52,798 nucleotides of DNA from Planctomycetota bacterium (GTDB lineage Bacteria; Planctomycetota; Phycisphaerae; Phycisphaerales; UBA1924): positions 1 to 52,798 of the forward strand of contig CAUJHH010000033.1 in assembly GCA_963204725.1 (NCBI GenBank), in the 5' to 3' direction. The translations under genes were made by a program, and so were the position numbers. The notes beneath the pieces were generated by a model. That model saw only the letters and a program-made list of their open reading frames with translations. It did no database searches and had not been told where the DNA came from. Shown here piece by piece: positions 1 through 8,056 of the stretch; the stretch's first letter is position 1, and every line of letters begins with the position of its first letter.

Positions 1-114
1 CCGTGAAGCTCCTGTCTTGCACATCCCTCGTGCAACACACAAGCTACACCGCACATCCGCCTGGCGCAATACCAACCACGCGCCGTACCGCGCTACGCGT
101 TCGGTGGAAACGCT

Positions 115-1422
115 CTAGCGACGCTCGTGGCGAACCTGCCCACCGACCAGCGTCAGAACCGCTCTTGCACGCAACCGCCGCCCCATGAAGGGCGTGTTGC
201 GGCTCTTGCCAGCGAGTTCCTCGAGCCGAAGCGTCCATTCCTGGTCTGGATCGATGACCGTCACATCCGCAGGGCCGCCTGCCACCAGCTTCCCGAGCCC
301 CGCGCGATCCAACCCGCACAACTTGGCGGGTTCGATCGTCATCATCGCGATCAATCGCGGCCAGTCGACCACGCCGGGTTTGATCAACGCCTCCGCATAG
401 AGGGCCAGCGCGCTCTCGAGCCCGATGATGCCGAACGGGGCCTCCTCGAAGGGTCTGGCCTTCTCCTCGACGCTGTGCGGCGCATGGTCGGTCGCGAGCA
501 CCGTGATCGTTCCGTCGGCGATCCCCGCTCTGATCGCCTGGATATCGCTCTGCTCACGGAGCGGCGGATTCATTTTCGCGTTGGTGTCGTACGCGAATCC
601 GTCCGCCCCGCCGACCGCCTCATGTGTCAACAGTAGATGATGGGGCGACGCCTCCGCGGTCACGGGCTGCCCGGAGCCCCGCGCACGCCGCACGATCTCG
701 ACACTCCCCGCCGACGAGAGGTGCTGCACGTGATAGCGACACCCGATCGACGCATTCAGACGCACATCTCGTTCGATAATCAATTCTTCCGCAACGCGCG
801 GCCACCCGGCGAGCCCGAGACGCACAGACACCTCACCGGCATGCATCGAAGAACCCTGCGTCAGCGTCGGATCCTGGCAGTGCTGCATGAACACAAGCCC
901 GGCCTGCTTTGTCATGGTCAGCACTTTGCTCATCACGCCCGCTGCGGCGATCGCATCGCCATCGTCGCTGATCCCCACCGCGCCCGCCTTCGCCAGCAGC
1001 GAGATCTCCGATGGCTCCTCGCCCCGTCGTCCCTTCGTCCCTGCGGCGACCGCGTACACGCGGCAATGCGCCGTGGACCTCGCCCGCCCATCGACAAACG
1101 TCACCATCTCCGGCGTGTCGAGCGACGGAGTCGTGTTCGGCATGCAGCACACGGTCGAGAACCCCCCCACCGCCGCCGCCAGCGTGCCGGACTCAATCGT
1201 CTCCTTGTGCTCTGCCCCCGGCTCTCTCAGATGGACGTGCGGGTCGATCAGCCCGGGGACAACGTACTTCCCTTTCACATCGATCACCCGGTCAGCCGGA
1301 GTCTTGGAGAGCCCACTCCCGATCTCAACAATCAGATCATCTTCGATCGCCACGTCGAGCGTCTCGTCGACGCCCATTGCCGGGTCGATCACGCGTCCGC
1401 CGGTAAGAAGCAGTCGTGCCAT
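115..1422 (-). CDS. pyrC: Dihydroorotase (class I type)
   Basis: Catalyses reversible cyclisation of N-carbamoyl-aspartate to dihydroorotate, the third step of pyrimidine synthesis, in the cytoplasm. The metal-site motif DPHVHLREPG lies near residues 60-69. Later signatures are MPNTTP, SDDGD, MQHCQDP, YHVQHLSS and the catalytic ATDHAPH loop. The amidohydrolase fold is complete at about 435 residues, the usual family length. The reading frame opens 12 codons earlier, but MARLLLTGGRVIDP is the normal family N-terminus, so this internal ATG was chosen. It is divergent from the sulfotransferase gene across a short gap. No other pyr gene is nearby. Allantoinase or hydantoinase is a formal alternative, but the DGD and HLSS motifs favour dihydroorotase. 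Confidence 0.93.
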   Translation of the reverse strand: MARLLLTGGRVIDPAMGVDETLDVAIEDDLIVEIGSGLSKTPADRVIDVKGKYVVPGLIDPHVHLREPGAEHKETIESGTLAAAVGGFSTVCCMPNTTPSLDTPEMVTFVDGRARSTAHCRVYAVAAGTKGRRGEEPSEISLLAKAGAVGISDDGDAIAAAGVMSKVLTMTKQAGLVFMQHCQDPTLTQGSSMHAGEVSVRLGLAGWPRVAEELIIERDVRLNASIGCRYHVQHLSSAGSVEIVRRARGSGQPVTAEASPHHLLLTHEAVGGADGFAYDTNAKMNPPLREQSDIQAIRAGIADGTITVLATDHAPHSVEEKARPFEEAPFGIIGLESALALYAEALIKPGVVDWPRLIAMMTIEPAKLCGLDRAGLGKLVAGGPADVTVIDPDQEWTLRLEELAGKSRNTPFMGRRLRARAVLTLVGGQVRHERR

Positions 1423-1509
1423 GCGTCCCAGCGTATGCAAAACGCGATCAATCGGCATGGCGCACCCTCATATGGCATTCCGACGCGACGACCGCTACCT
1501 TGATCCAAG

Positions 1510-3000
1510 ATGAATCCCAAGCCGAACGCACGCCAGAACGCCGACCGGCTCGCCGCCGCTGCAGCCGCCCGCCTCAGCGCTGGCGACGCCCAGCAGGCCT
1601 GCCAGCTCGCGCTGCAGGCACTGCGAGAGCAGAGCGGGCACCCTGCGGCGGCCTACGCCGGGGCCGCCGCCATGAACATCATGCGGATGCACGGCGATGC
1701 ACGCACCCTTCTGATGCCGTTCAGAGATGTGATGGATCGCCACCCTGGGTTGCTCTATGAATGGGCCTATGCGCTCGTTCATCACGGGTCTCCGGACGAG
1801 GCCCTTCCCGAGATCGATCGCCTCGAACGGCTCGCGCCCGGGAAGGTGGAGGTCGAGACCCTCCGGGGCGTCGCGCACGCGATTGCCGGCCGCCACGAAG
1901 ACGCGATCCGGATCCTGACGCCCCTTGTCGGCAACGCGGCGCCGCACACGGTTATCCATCGACTCGCGAACTCTCTGGCCCGCGTGCGCCGGGCCGGAGA
2001 AGGCGTCACGCTGATCACATCGACCCTGGCGCAACCGGGCCTCCCCTCGCCGGTTCATCGCACGTTGCTCTTTGCACGCGCCGACTTGCTCGACGGACTC
2101 GGTGAGTACGAGCGTGCGTGGGCCGATCTCTCCGAGGCTCGGAGAGATCCAGAGACCGCTGGCTACGACCCGGACCTCCTGAGCCAGTCGGTCGATCGCA
2201 CGATCGCGACGTGGACCCGGGATCGCATCGCCTCCATGCCACTCGCCCGCCTCGATGCCCCGCGGGCAACTTTCGTCGTTGGCATGTGGCGTTCAGGCAC
2301 GACGCTCGTGCAGCAGGTGCTCGCCTCTCATCCAAACGTCGCGAGTGCCGGAGAACTCGGTGTGTTGCAGAGCGCGGTCGCGCGTTGCTGGCCCCAAGGG
2401 CGGGTCGGAGGTGTGCCACTTCTGGGCGATCCGGGTGCAGTCACGTCCGAGCAACTCGGCCTTGCCGCATCGACCCACGCCCGCGTGCTGAACCAGACAT
2501 CGATGGACGCTTCCCGCGTCATCGATAAGCTGCCGATGAATGTCCTGTATCTGGGGTTCATCGCTCGAGCCTGCCCCGGCGCACGCGTGATCCGATGCGT
2601 GCGCAACCCGCTGGACACGTGCCTTTCCTGCATCTTCCAGCTCCGAGGTGCGCTCGCCACATACTGCGAGAAGCCGGAGTGGCTCGGTCGCTTCTATCGA
2701 GACATGTGCCGCCTCGACGACCATTGGGCGGATGTCCTCGACATGCCTCGCATGAGCGTCGTCTATGAGGACCACGTCGCCGAGCCTGCCTCCCACGCTC
2801 GCTCGTTGTGCGAATTCGTCGGTTTGGCCTGGGACGACCGCATGCTCCGCCACGAGAAGCAGACCCAAGTCGCAATGACCCGCAGCATCGACCAGGTCCG
2901 CAAACCAATCTATCGCAGCGCCGTATCCCGCTGGAAGAACTACGAGCGCCACCTCGGAGGCCTGATCGAGGCGCTTGGGGACCTCGCCCCGTCCTCCTGA
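1510..3000 (+). CDS. TPR-containing sulfotransferase family protein
   Basis: The protein has 496 residues in two parts. The first ~240 form helical TPR-like repeats (Ala/Leu-rich with GDAQQACQLALQAL-like units). The rest is a PAPS-dependent sulfotransferase domain. The 5'-phosphosulfate loop GMWRSGTTLVQQVL is at about residues 258-271, and the 3'-phosphate site RVIRCVRNPLDTCLS is near residue 360. A C-terminal RWKNYERHLG segment is typical of tyrosylprotein- or carbohydrate-type sulfotransferases. The acceptor cannot be read from sequence. There is no signal peptide, so action is cytoplasmic or needs another anchor. TPR-sulfotransferase fusions are known in planctomycetes and proteobacteria. 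No sulfate-activation genes are adjacent. Confidence 0.85.
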   Translation: MNPKPNARQNADRLAAAAAARLSAGDAQQACQLALQALREQSGHPAAAYAGAAAMNIMRMHGDARTLLMPFRDVMDRHPGLLYEWAYALVHHGSPDEALPEIDRLERLAPGKVEVETLRGVAHAIAGRHEDAIRILTPLVGNAAPHTVIHRLANSLARVRRAGEGVTLITSTLAQPGLPSPVHRTLLFARADLLDGLGEYERAWADLSEARRDPETAGYDPDLLSQSVDRTIATWTRDRIASMPLARLDAPRATFVVGMWRSGTTLVQQVLASHPNVASAGELGVLQSAVARCWPQGRVGGVPLLGDPGAVTSEQLGLAASTHARVLNQTSMDASRVIDKLPMNVLYLGFIARACPGARVIRCVRNPLDTCLSCIFQLRGALATYCEKPEWLGRFYRDMCRLDDHWADVLDMPRMSVVYEDHVAEPASHARSLCEFVGLAWDDRMLRHEKQTQVAMTRSIDQVRKPIYRSAVSRWKNYERHLGGLIEALGDLAPSS

Positions 3001-3053
3001 CCAAGTCCCCCCTCGCGCCATGGCCCTGCATCGGCGATCGACTCCTGTTTCGC

Positions 3054-3083
3054 TTGGAAGCATCCCGTCCCTTGGGCTATCCT
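3054..3083 (+). promoter_or_regulatory. Possible sigma-70-like promoter for tRNA-Pro
   Basis: TTGGAA (3054-3059), an 18-bp spacer and TATCCT (3078-3083) lie about 60 bp before the tRNA. Each box departs from consensus, so this is only a candidate. Confidence 0.3.
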
Positions 3084-3141
3084 TACCCTCTGTCGTACAC
3101 CTCCGGCCCCCAGCATGGAGATACGGCGCAAGTTTCTGTTC

Positions 3142-3216
3142 CGGGGTATAGCGCAGCTTGGTTAGCGCGTCTGACTGGGGGTCAGAAGGTCGGCGGTTCG
3201 AATCCGCCTACCCCGA
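3142..3216 (+). tRNA. tRNA-Pro (anticodon GGG)
   Basis: The cloverleaf can be drawn by eye. The acceptor arm CGGGGTA pairs with TACCCCG and A is the discriminator. The D-arm contains AGCTTGGTTAGCGC. The anticodon stem TCTGA/TCAGA (3170-3174 with 3182-3186) encloses the loop CTGGGGG, with anticodon GGG at 3177-3179. The T-arm GGCGG-TTCGAAT-CCGCC follows. The 3' CCA is not encoded, so it must be added by CCA transferase. A hairpin immediately downstream probably ends the transcript. Confidence 0.96.
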
Positions 3217-3228
3217 TTGCGTAGTCAC

Positions 3229-3256
3229 AATGGCTCCGGCACACGCCGGGGCCATT
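3229..3256 (+). terminator. Hairpin terminator after tRNA-Pro
   Basis: A 12-bp inverted repeat (3229-3240 with 3245-3256) has one G-T pair and an ACAC loop and is followed by TTACACTT. There is no long T-run, but the stem strength and position just after the tRNA support termination. It may also act on the leftward lipoprotein gene that ends at 3311. Confidence 0.6.
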
Positions 3257-3310
3257 TACACTTCCTGCAGGTTCCAGGTTGCGATTCGTCCCCGCGAAGC
3301 CCTCTGAGGC

Positions 3311-4294
3311 TCACTCCGCGGCGCCGACATACACGACAAAGTCCGCACGCCCCCGATCTGCGTCGGCGAGCGCACCGGAACTCGAATCCACAACGCTGAA
3401 CGTGACAACAGAAGTCCCCGGCCGAAGCTTGAGAATCGCCTCGACGAGGCCCCCTCGGAAGTCGCTGTGGAATCTCCCGACGACGTGCACCACCGGCGAG
3501 CCCTCGCGATCGATCGCCCGCGCCACGGACTCGGCCATCGTCCAGTCCCATAGCGACTGGGCGCGGAAGCTCGAATCCAGCCTCTTCCGAAGCTCCTCCG
3601 GCGACTCCTCCCGCGCCGGCCCCCCGTGTGAGGCCATCATGGGGTCCGACATCAACGCGTCGTAGTCAGCTCGATACCTCCCCGTCGGAAGTGAGTCAGG
3701 AATCCGAAACATCCGACGCTGCTCCTCGCTCAGCGCCGCAAGCCGCTCGTACAACTCGCGGCTCGCCGCCCTGACATACACGCGCGGCGCGTTCGAAGCC
3801 ACCACGGGACGAGACCTCGCCTTTGCCAGAAGCACCATCGATCGATGCCCGGGCGGATACGCCGCGTCGCTCGTGCGTCTTGTGGCGCGCGTGAACGCCG
3901 CCTCGTCCCAGAGGCCCGAGAGGTAATCGTCCAGACGCGACTGCTCATCTCGGTTGAAGAACTCCATGCTCAGCACCGCCCGTTCGCGACGGCCGAGCAC
4001 ATCCGACCAGAGCTCCTGCGCGAACGCGAGCCCGAGCGGATGCCCGTGATTCTCGCCAATGACGACGACATCCGCGCCCGATGCGGCCTCGACCATGCCC
4101 TCCCAGCCGACCACCGCGCCATCCGACCCTAGAAAGATCGTCAGCGTCCTCGCCTCGATCCCAAGCGCCGGATCGGGGCTCGACAGCGTCTCCGTCTGGC
4201 TCTCGCCGACGCGAGGCCTCGAAGCGCAGCCAATGGCCGCGAAGGCGGTCGCAAGAACAACGCACGCGACAGACAGACATGCCAGCGTCTTCAT
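3311..4294 (-). CDS. ChaN-like (DUF399 family) lipoprotein
   Basis: A 327-residue protein with a lipobox (FAAIGC, Cys23). It contains the Cofac_haem_bdg/ChaN signatures VIGENHGHP near residues 78-86, SMEFFNRDEQ near 110, and HVVGRFHSDF near 275. ChaN is an iron-regulated haem-binding lipoprotein, and the family belongs to the TIKI/erythromycin-esterase superfamily with possible hydrolase activity. The His and Glu residues of the putative metal or haem site are present. It starts 33 bp after the DUF1579 gene on the same strand and could be the last gene of that run, although no clear Shine-Dalgarno precedes its ATG. No haem-uptake receptor is nearby, so an iron role is only inferred. Confidence 0.75.
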   Translation of the reverse strand: MKTLACLSVACVVLATAFAAIGCASRPRVGESQTETLSSPDPALGIEARTLTIFLGSDGAVVGWEGMVEAASGADVVVIGENHGHPLGLAFAQELWSDVLGRRERAVLSMEFFNRDEQSRLDDYLSGLWDEAAFTRATRRTSDAAYPPGHRSMVLLAKARSRPVVASNAPRVYVRAASRELYERLAALSEEQRRMFRIPDSLPTGRYRADYDALMSDPMMASHGGPAREESPEELRKRLDSSFRAQSLWDWTMAESVARAIDREGSPVVHVVGRFHSDFRGGLVEAILKLRPGTSVVTFSVVDSSSGALADADRGRADFVVYVGAAE

Positions 4295-4327
4295 ATGACC
4301 GCGATGATACCAGAAGTCGCGACGCGT

Positions 4328-4813
4328 TCATGATCCGACGCGACGCATTTCCATGCTCATGAACTGCTGCCACTTGCCGTCGTCCCCGAGCATCATCGCC
4401 CTGAACGCACGACGATCGTCGGAGACCCACTCCGTGATGTCGCGGTACTTCCGAACCTTCTCGGGGTCCTTCATGCAAGCGCCCTCAGTCTCGAGGGTGA
4501 GCACCCGCTCGGAAGCGTCCAGTTCGCCCGAGTAGACCCACATGTGCGTCATCATCGATCCGATCCAGGAGCCTACGAATCGGCCCTTCTTCGGGTCGAA
4601 TCCGACCGTGAGGATCATCGTCGCCGGCGCGCCGCCCGGCATCTGCCCCGAGCTTTCTCCGACAATCCATAGCCCGCCGATGGCGCGAACACGCTCCACA
4701 CCCTCAAACGTCATCGGCGCGGCACCCGGCTCTCCTGCACACTGGCCGCTGTACGTCCATTCGCCCACGAATCGTTGCAGCCACTTGTGCTGCTTGACAG
4801 CTTCACACAGCAT
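4328..4813 (-). CDS. DUF1579 family protein
   Basis: A 161-residue soluble protein with the DUF1579 pattern: an N-terminal LQRFVGEWTYSG motif, a central GLWIVGES strand, then GFDPKKGRFVGSWI and a C-terminal FMSMEMRRV strand. The fold is expected to be a lipocalin-like beta barrel of unknown function. A GAAGGAG ribosome-binding site sits 7 nt before the ATG, fixing the start. It lies 84 bp downstream of the SRPBCC gene on the same strand. DUF1579 proteins often accompany SRPBCC/ArsR pairs, so co-regulation is plausible. There is no signal peptide or catalytic motif to suggest a reaction. Confidence 0.75.
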   Translation of the reverse strand: MLCEAVKQHKWLQRFVGEWTYSGQCAGEPGAAPMTFEGVERVRAIGGLWIVGESSGQMPGGAPATMILTVGFDPKKGRFVGSWIGSMMTHMWVYSGELDASERVLTLETEGACMKDPEKVRKYRDITEWVSDDRRAFRAMMLGDDGKWQQFMSMEMRRVGS

Positions 4814-4897
4814 CTACACGCTCCTTCGTCTCGGCATTCCCACTCGACGGGTTGTCTGATTCCGAAAGGCGGGCGAAGGCGCTCCACGTCCGCCGCG

Positions 4898-5374
4898 TCA
4901 TCGCTTCGCTCTTGGCCCGCCTTCCGCTCGATCGCGGATCTTCTCCAACTCATACTTCCACCCCTCGACCACACCCTTCTCATGCTCGGGATCGAACAGC
5001 CCCATCGCGCGGTGAGTCAACTTGAGCACGCACCCATTCCCATCCGGCAGCAGGCGATACTGCACATGCGAGACCGCTGGATACGACATGAAGAGCGGCC
5101 CGCAGATCTCAAGCAGCGGCTTCGGATGTGGAGGCGGCTTGATCACCTGCACGTGCCCCCAGAGATGGCCCGCGTTCTTCCCGAGGTCCCTGAACCACCG
5201 CCCACCCGGCCATGCCTCCAGCTTCATCGGGAACGGCTCGCCTCCGGGCATCTCGCTTTCCTGGCCGAGGAGCGCCAAGAGGGACTCGAAGGCCTGCTCG
5301 ATGGAGGCATGGATCTCGATGCTCTGCTCGACACGAAGTGTGCCGACCTGCTCACGTGTTGCTGTCGCGGTCAT
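4898..5374 (-). CDS. SRPBCC / AHSA1-domain protein
   Basis: A 158-residue member of the START/SRPBCC superfamily. Its N-terminal strand VEQSIEIHASIEQAFESL is followed by EAWPGGRWFRDLG and WGHVQVIKPP, with a C-terminal helix GVVEGWKYELEKIRD. These proteins have a deep hydrophobic ligand pocket, but the ligand here is unknown. Its ATG overlaps the stop of the ArsR gene in an ATGA, indicating translational coupling. ArsR-SRPBCC pairs are common across bacteria and suggest that the regulator controls this gene and itself. Confidence 0.82.
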   Translation of the reverse strand: MTATATREQVGTLRVEQSIEIHASIEQAFESLLALLGQESEMPGGEPFPMKLEAWPGGRWFRDLGKNAGHLWGHVQVIKPPPHPKPLLEICGPLFMSYPAVSHVQYRLLPDGNGCVLKLTHRAMGLFDPEHEKGVVEGWKYELEKIRDRAEGGPRAKR

Positions 5375-5739
5375 GGCGTTCCTTTCTCATTCCGTGGAGC
5401 GCCCTTGCTCGTTCTCGCGAGCGATTCGGAACGCTGCTTGATGCGATTGAGCTGGTTGCTCCAATACCTTTCGAACACGCTGACCCAATCATGCACGGTC
5501 TTCAGCCCCTCACCGTTCAATCTGTAGACCCGCTCGCGCCCACGCCGCTCGACCGCGACGACCCCCACCTCTCGCAACACGCTCAGGTGCTTCGAGACGG
5601 CCGGCTGGGTCAACCCAACCGCCAGCACGAGTTCTCCCACCGGCATCTCGCCGCTGTGCCCGAGCACATCGATGATCTGCCGCCTCCGGGGCTCTGCGAT
5701 CGCGTTGAAAACGTCGGAAGTTGTGGCGGCTCTGGGCAC
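5371..5739 (-). CDS. ArsR-family helix-turn-helix regulator
   Basis: A winged-helix repressor of about 122 residues. It opens with SDVFNAIAEPRRRQIIDVL, has the recognition region GLTQPAVSKHLSVLREVG and the wing VERRGRERVYRLN. No CxCxxC metal site is visible, so the signal is probably not a heavy metal. An ATG nine codons upstream (at 5766) is in frame, but it lies inside a perfect palindrome likely to be the operator. The family normally begins just before TTSDVFNAI, so the GTG at 5739 is preferred. No Shine-Dalgarno is visible for either start. It heads the ArsR-SRPBCC-DUF1579 run. Confidence 0.83.
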   Translation of the reverse strand: MPRAATTSDVFNAIAEPRRRQIIDVLGHSGEMPVGELVLAVGLTQPAVSKHLSVLREVGVVAVERRGRERVYRLNGEGLKTVHDWVSVFERYWSNQLNRIKQRSESLARTSKGAPRNEKGTP

Positions 5740-5748
5740 GCATTGAAT

Positions 5749-5768
5749 ATATGCCCATTTTGGCATAT
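5749..5768. promoter_or_regulatory. Putative ArsR operator (palindrome)
   Basis: A perfect 7-bp inverted repeat ATATGCC / GGCATAT with a 6-bp AT-rich spacer lies about 10 bp upstream of the preferred GTG of the ArsR gene. It is strikingly AT-rich for this G+C-rich region. Its size and location match an autoregulatory ArsR site. Binding is inferred from symmetry and context. Confidence 0.6.
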
Positions 5769-5836
5769 GTCAAGCCGAGAGCCATCTTGCCAAGCACCGC
5801 CGCTCTGGCCATTCCATTGGATCGCTCAGACGGGAA

Positions 5837-8056
5837 TCAATCGGCACCGCTTGTTCCGACCAGGTTGAGCAAGCCGACCGCCGCGGCGTCCAGCCCCGTG
5901 CGATCGCCCGACTCGATCGCCAGCCGCGCCGCCGGAAGAAGCCAGTTGGCATATCCCGACGTCTCGTCCGTCGCGACATACCAGTTCCGATACCACGGTC
6001 GCCCGGGCACGCCACCCTCCACAAGCCATCGCGTTCCCGTCGCCCGAGCTTCATCACCGAACGCCCGGCGAGACTCGCGCGTCGCTCTCGACTCGGACGC
6101 AATCGCTACACGCTCCAACCCCGCCACGCCCCACGCTTCCGGAGTCGCGCGAGACGCCAGCCCGCGTTCGACCGCGAGCGAATCCAGGTCACGCGCTCGC
6201 TGCGCGAACTCGCGATACGCCCGCGCCACATCGTGCGGCACGACTGGCGTGCTCGCGAGGCGGTAGGCCGCGATCGAGGCCATCCGAGTGATCATCAGCG
6301 CCGGCTCATAGTCGTCCCCCACCACCTTCCAATACCACGGCAGAGAGTCGTAGACCGAGTGGTAACTGTTCCCCGCGCTCCCGCCCGATCCGAAACTCAT
6401 GCTCGGCACACCGGCGTGCATCAGGAAGGGCACATGATCCGAACCGCCCCCGAGATCGCCGATCGGCGGCTCGTGCAGCGCCTGACCGCGATCGCTCCGA
6501 CTCGTGCTGTTCGGCTTCGGCTGAGATCGCTCTAGCCACTCGTCGAACACGCTCTCGCTGCCGGACTGGCGGGCTGCGGGCACCACGCGAGCGCACTCAG
6601 CGATCAGCGTCTTGAGCTCCGGGCTGGCCGACGCGCCGAACTGCGGCCCCATCGACGCCATGTCGAGATTGATGTACCCGACGCAGTTCAGTGTCAGATC
6701 GTCCCGGCGCTTCTCAACGAACTCGCTCGATCCGATGATGCCGAACTCCTCGGCGCCCCAAGCTGCAAAGACCACCGATCGGCGCGGACGCACGCCCTGC
6801 GCCGCGAGCGTCGCGAACGACCGCGCGGCCTCCATCATCGCGATCGTGCCGCACGTCGGGTCCGCCGCGCCGCGCACCCATGCGTCATGGTGGCATCCGA
6901 TGACTGCATACTGCGCTCGCTCGGCTGGCGTGCCGGAGCCCTCGAGCCGCGCGATCACGTTCGCCGTTCGCATGACCTCACGAACCTGCTTCACCATGAG
7001 CCGCACACGGAGCTCCGGACCGCCCGTGACTCGATAATCGAGTCCGAGGCCGCCCTGCCAATCCTTGAACTCGGGAGGCAGCGCTTCCCCAGACATCCGC
7101 TTCAGGATCTCCATTGCCGCACCGTACCCGATCGGCTGCACGGGAATACGCGGCAGCGCAACCTGATCCACACCGAGTCTCGCCGCCTCCCTGGATGCGA
7201 ACACTCCCGGCGTCAGTGGATCGCCCTGATACCCGAGTGTCACGATCGACCCGCGTTGGATGCAACAGTCGTTGGCCCATCCTCCCTCGGGATAGATCGC
7301 CCCCCGTGTGTACCCAGTGTCCGCAGGATCCGTGTAGATGATGAGACCCGCTGCACCCGCTTCTTCCGCATACTTCGGCTTGTACCCGCGATAGTTCCCG
7401 CCGTATCTGGCGATCACGATCTTGCCTGTGCAGTCGACGCCGATCGAACGAAGCCGCTCGAAGTCCTGCTTCGTGCCGTAGTTCGCGTACACGATCTCTG
7501 CCGTCACATCGCCCGATCCGCTGTACGCGTTCCACGCAAGCGTCACCAAGGGATCGGCGCTCGCGCTCCCGGGATCGCCGAGCACCGGGCGCTCCCGCAA
7601 CTCGAGCGCGAGCGCCCCGCCGTCGGCTCCCGCTCCGACGACCTCGAGTCTCGCATCCTCCGGCCTAGCAAGCAGGGGCCAGAACTCCTCGATCTCGACG
7701 CTCCATCCGTCGATCGCGCTGCCGTCTGTCTCCAGCCCCATCGCTCGAAAGGCCGCCGCGATCTCCTCGATGGTGCGCCAATCGCCGGGCGTCCCCGCGA
7801 CATGAGGCTCATCCGCCAGCATTTGATGGGTACGCAGGAGACTGTCGCGAGTCGGCACCGCAAGCAACGCACGCTCGCTCTCGACGTACACGTTCCGCTC
7901 GCTGGGAGGCCACGACGAGAGTGTCCGGGCGGATCCGGCCCCACCCCCTCCGCCACTTTTCGTCGCCGCGCAGCCGCCGAGCGCCCCCGCAATCGATGCC
8001 ACAATCAAGACCCAGCCGTACGCACACGCCGTCGCCGAACCATGATCTACTCTCAC
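5837..8056 (-). CDS. M28-family (PSMA/NAALADase-like) metallopeptidase lipoprotein
   Basis: A protein of about 739 residues beginning at a GTG that overlaps the cstA stop (GTGA). It has a signal sequence with lipobox ALGGC (Cys29). A PA-like domain follows, containing GKIVIARYGGNYRGYK and GAAGLIIYTDP. The M28 zinc-peptidase core has VIGCHHDAW, GAADPTCG, FAAWGAEEFGIIGS, YINLDMASMG and GGGSDHVPF, which supply the expected His/Asp/Glu metal ligands. A C-terminal helical region resembles the transferrin-receptor dimerisation domain. Length and domain order match glutamate carboxypeptidase II homologues. It probably trims peptides outside the cytoplasm and is coupled to the CstA transporter. The frame runs open further upstream, but that part is only antisense to cstA codons. 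Confidence 0.9.
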   Translation of the reverse strand: MRVDHGSATACAYGWVLIVASIAGALGGCAATKSGGGGGAGSARTLSSWPPSERNVYVESERALLAVPTRDSLLRTHQMLADEPHVAGTPGDWRTIEEIAAAFRAMGLETDGSAIDGWSVEIEEFWPLLARPEDARLEVVGAGADGGALALELRERPVLGDPGSASADPLVTLAWNAYSGSGDVTAEIVYANYGTKQDFERLRSIGVDCTGKIVIARYGGNYRGYKPKYAEEAGAAGLIIYTDPADTGYTRGAIYPEGGWANDCCIQRGSIVTLGYQGDPLTPGVFASREAARLGVDQVALPRIPVQPIGYGAAMEILKRMSGEALPPEFKDWQGGLGLDYRVTGGPELRVRLMVKQVREVMRTANVIARLEGSGTPAERAQYAVIGCHHDAWVRGAADPTCGTIAMMEAARSFATLAAQGVRPRRSVVFAAWGAEEFGIIGSSEFVEKRRDDLTLNCVGYINLDMASMGPQFGASASPELKTLIAECARVVPAARQSGSESVFDEWLERSQPKPNSTSRSDRGQALHEPPIGDLGGGSDHVPFLMHAGVPSMSFGSGGSAGNSYHSVYDSLPWYWKVVGDDYEPALMITRMASIAAYRLASTPVVPHDVARAYREFAQRARDLDSLAVERGLASRATPEAWGVAGLERVAIASESRATRESRRAFGDEARATGTRWLVEGGVPGRPWYRNWYVATDETSGYANWLLPAARLAIESGDRTGLDAAAVGLLNLVGTSGAD

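Noticed and set aside
637..1503. 288-codon plus-strand frame
   Set aside because: It is antisense to pyrC, His/Arg-rich and shadow-like.
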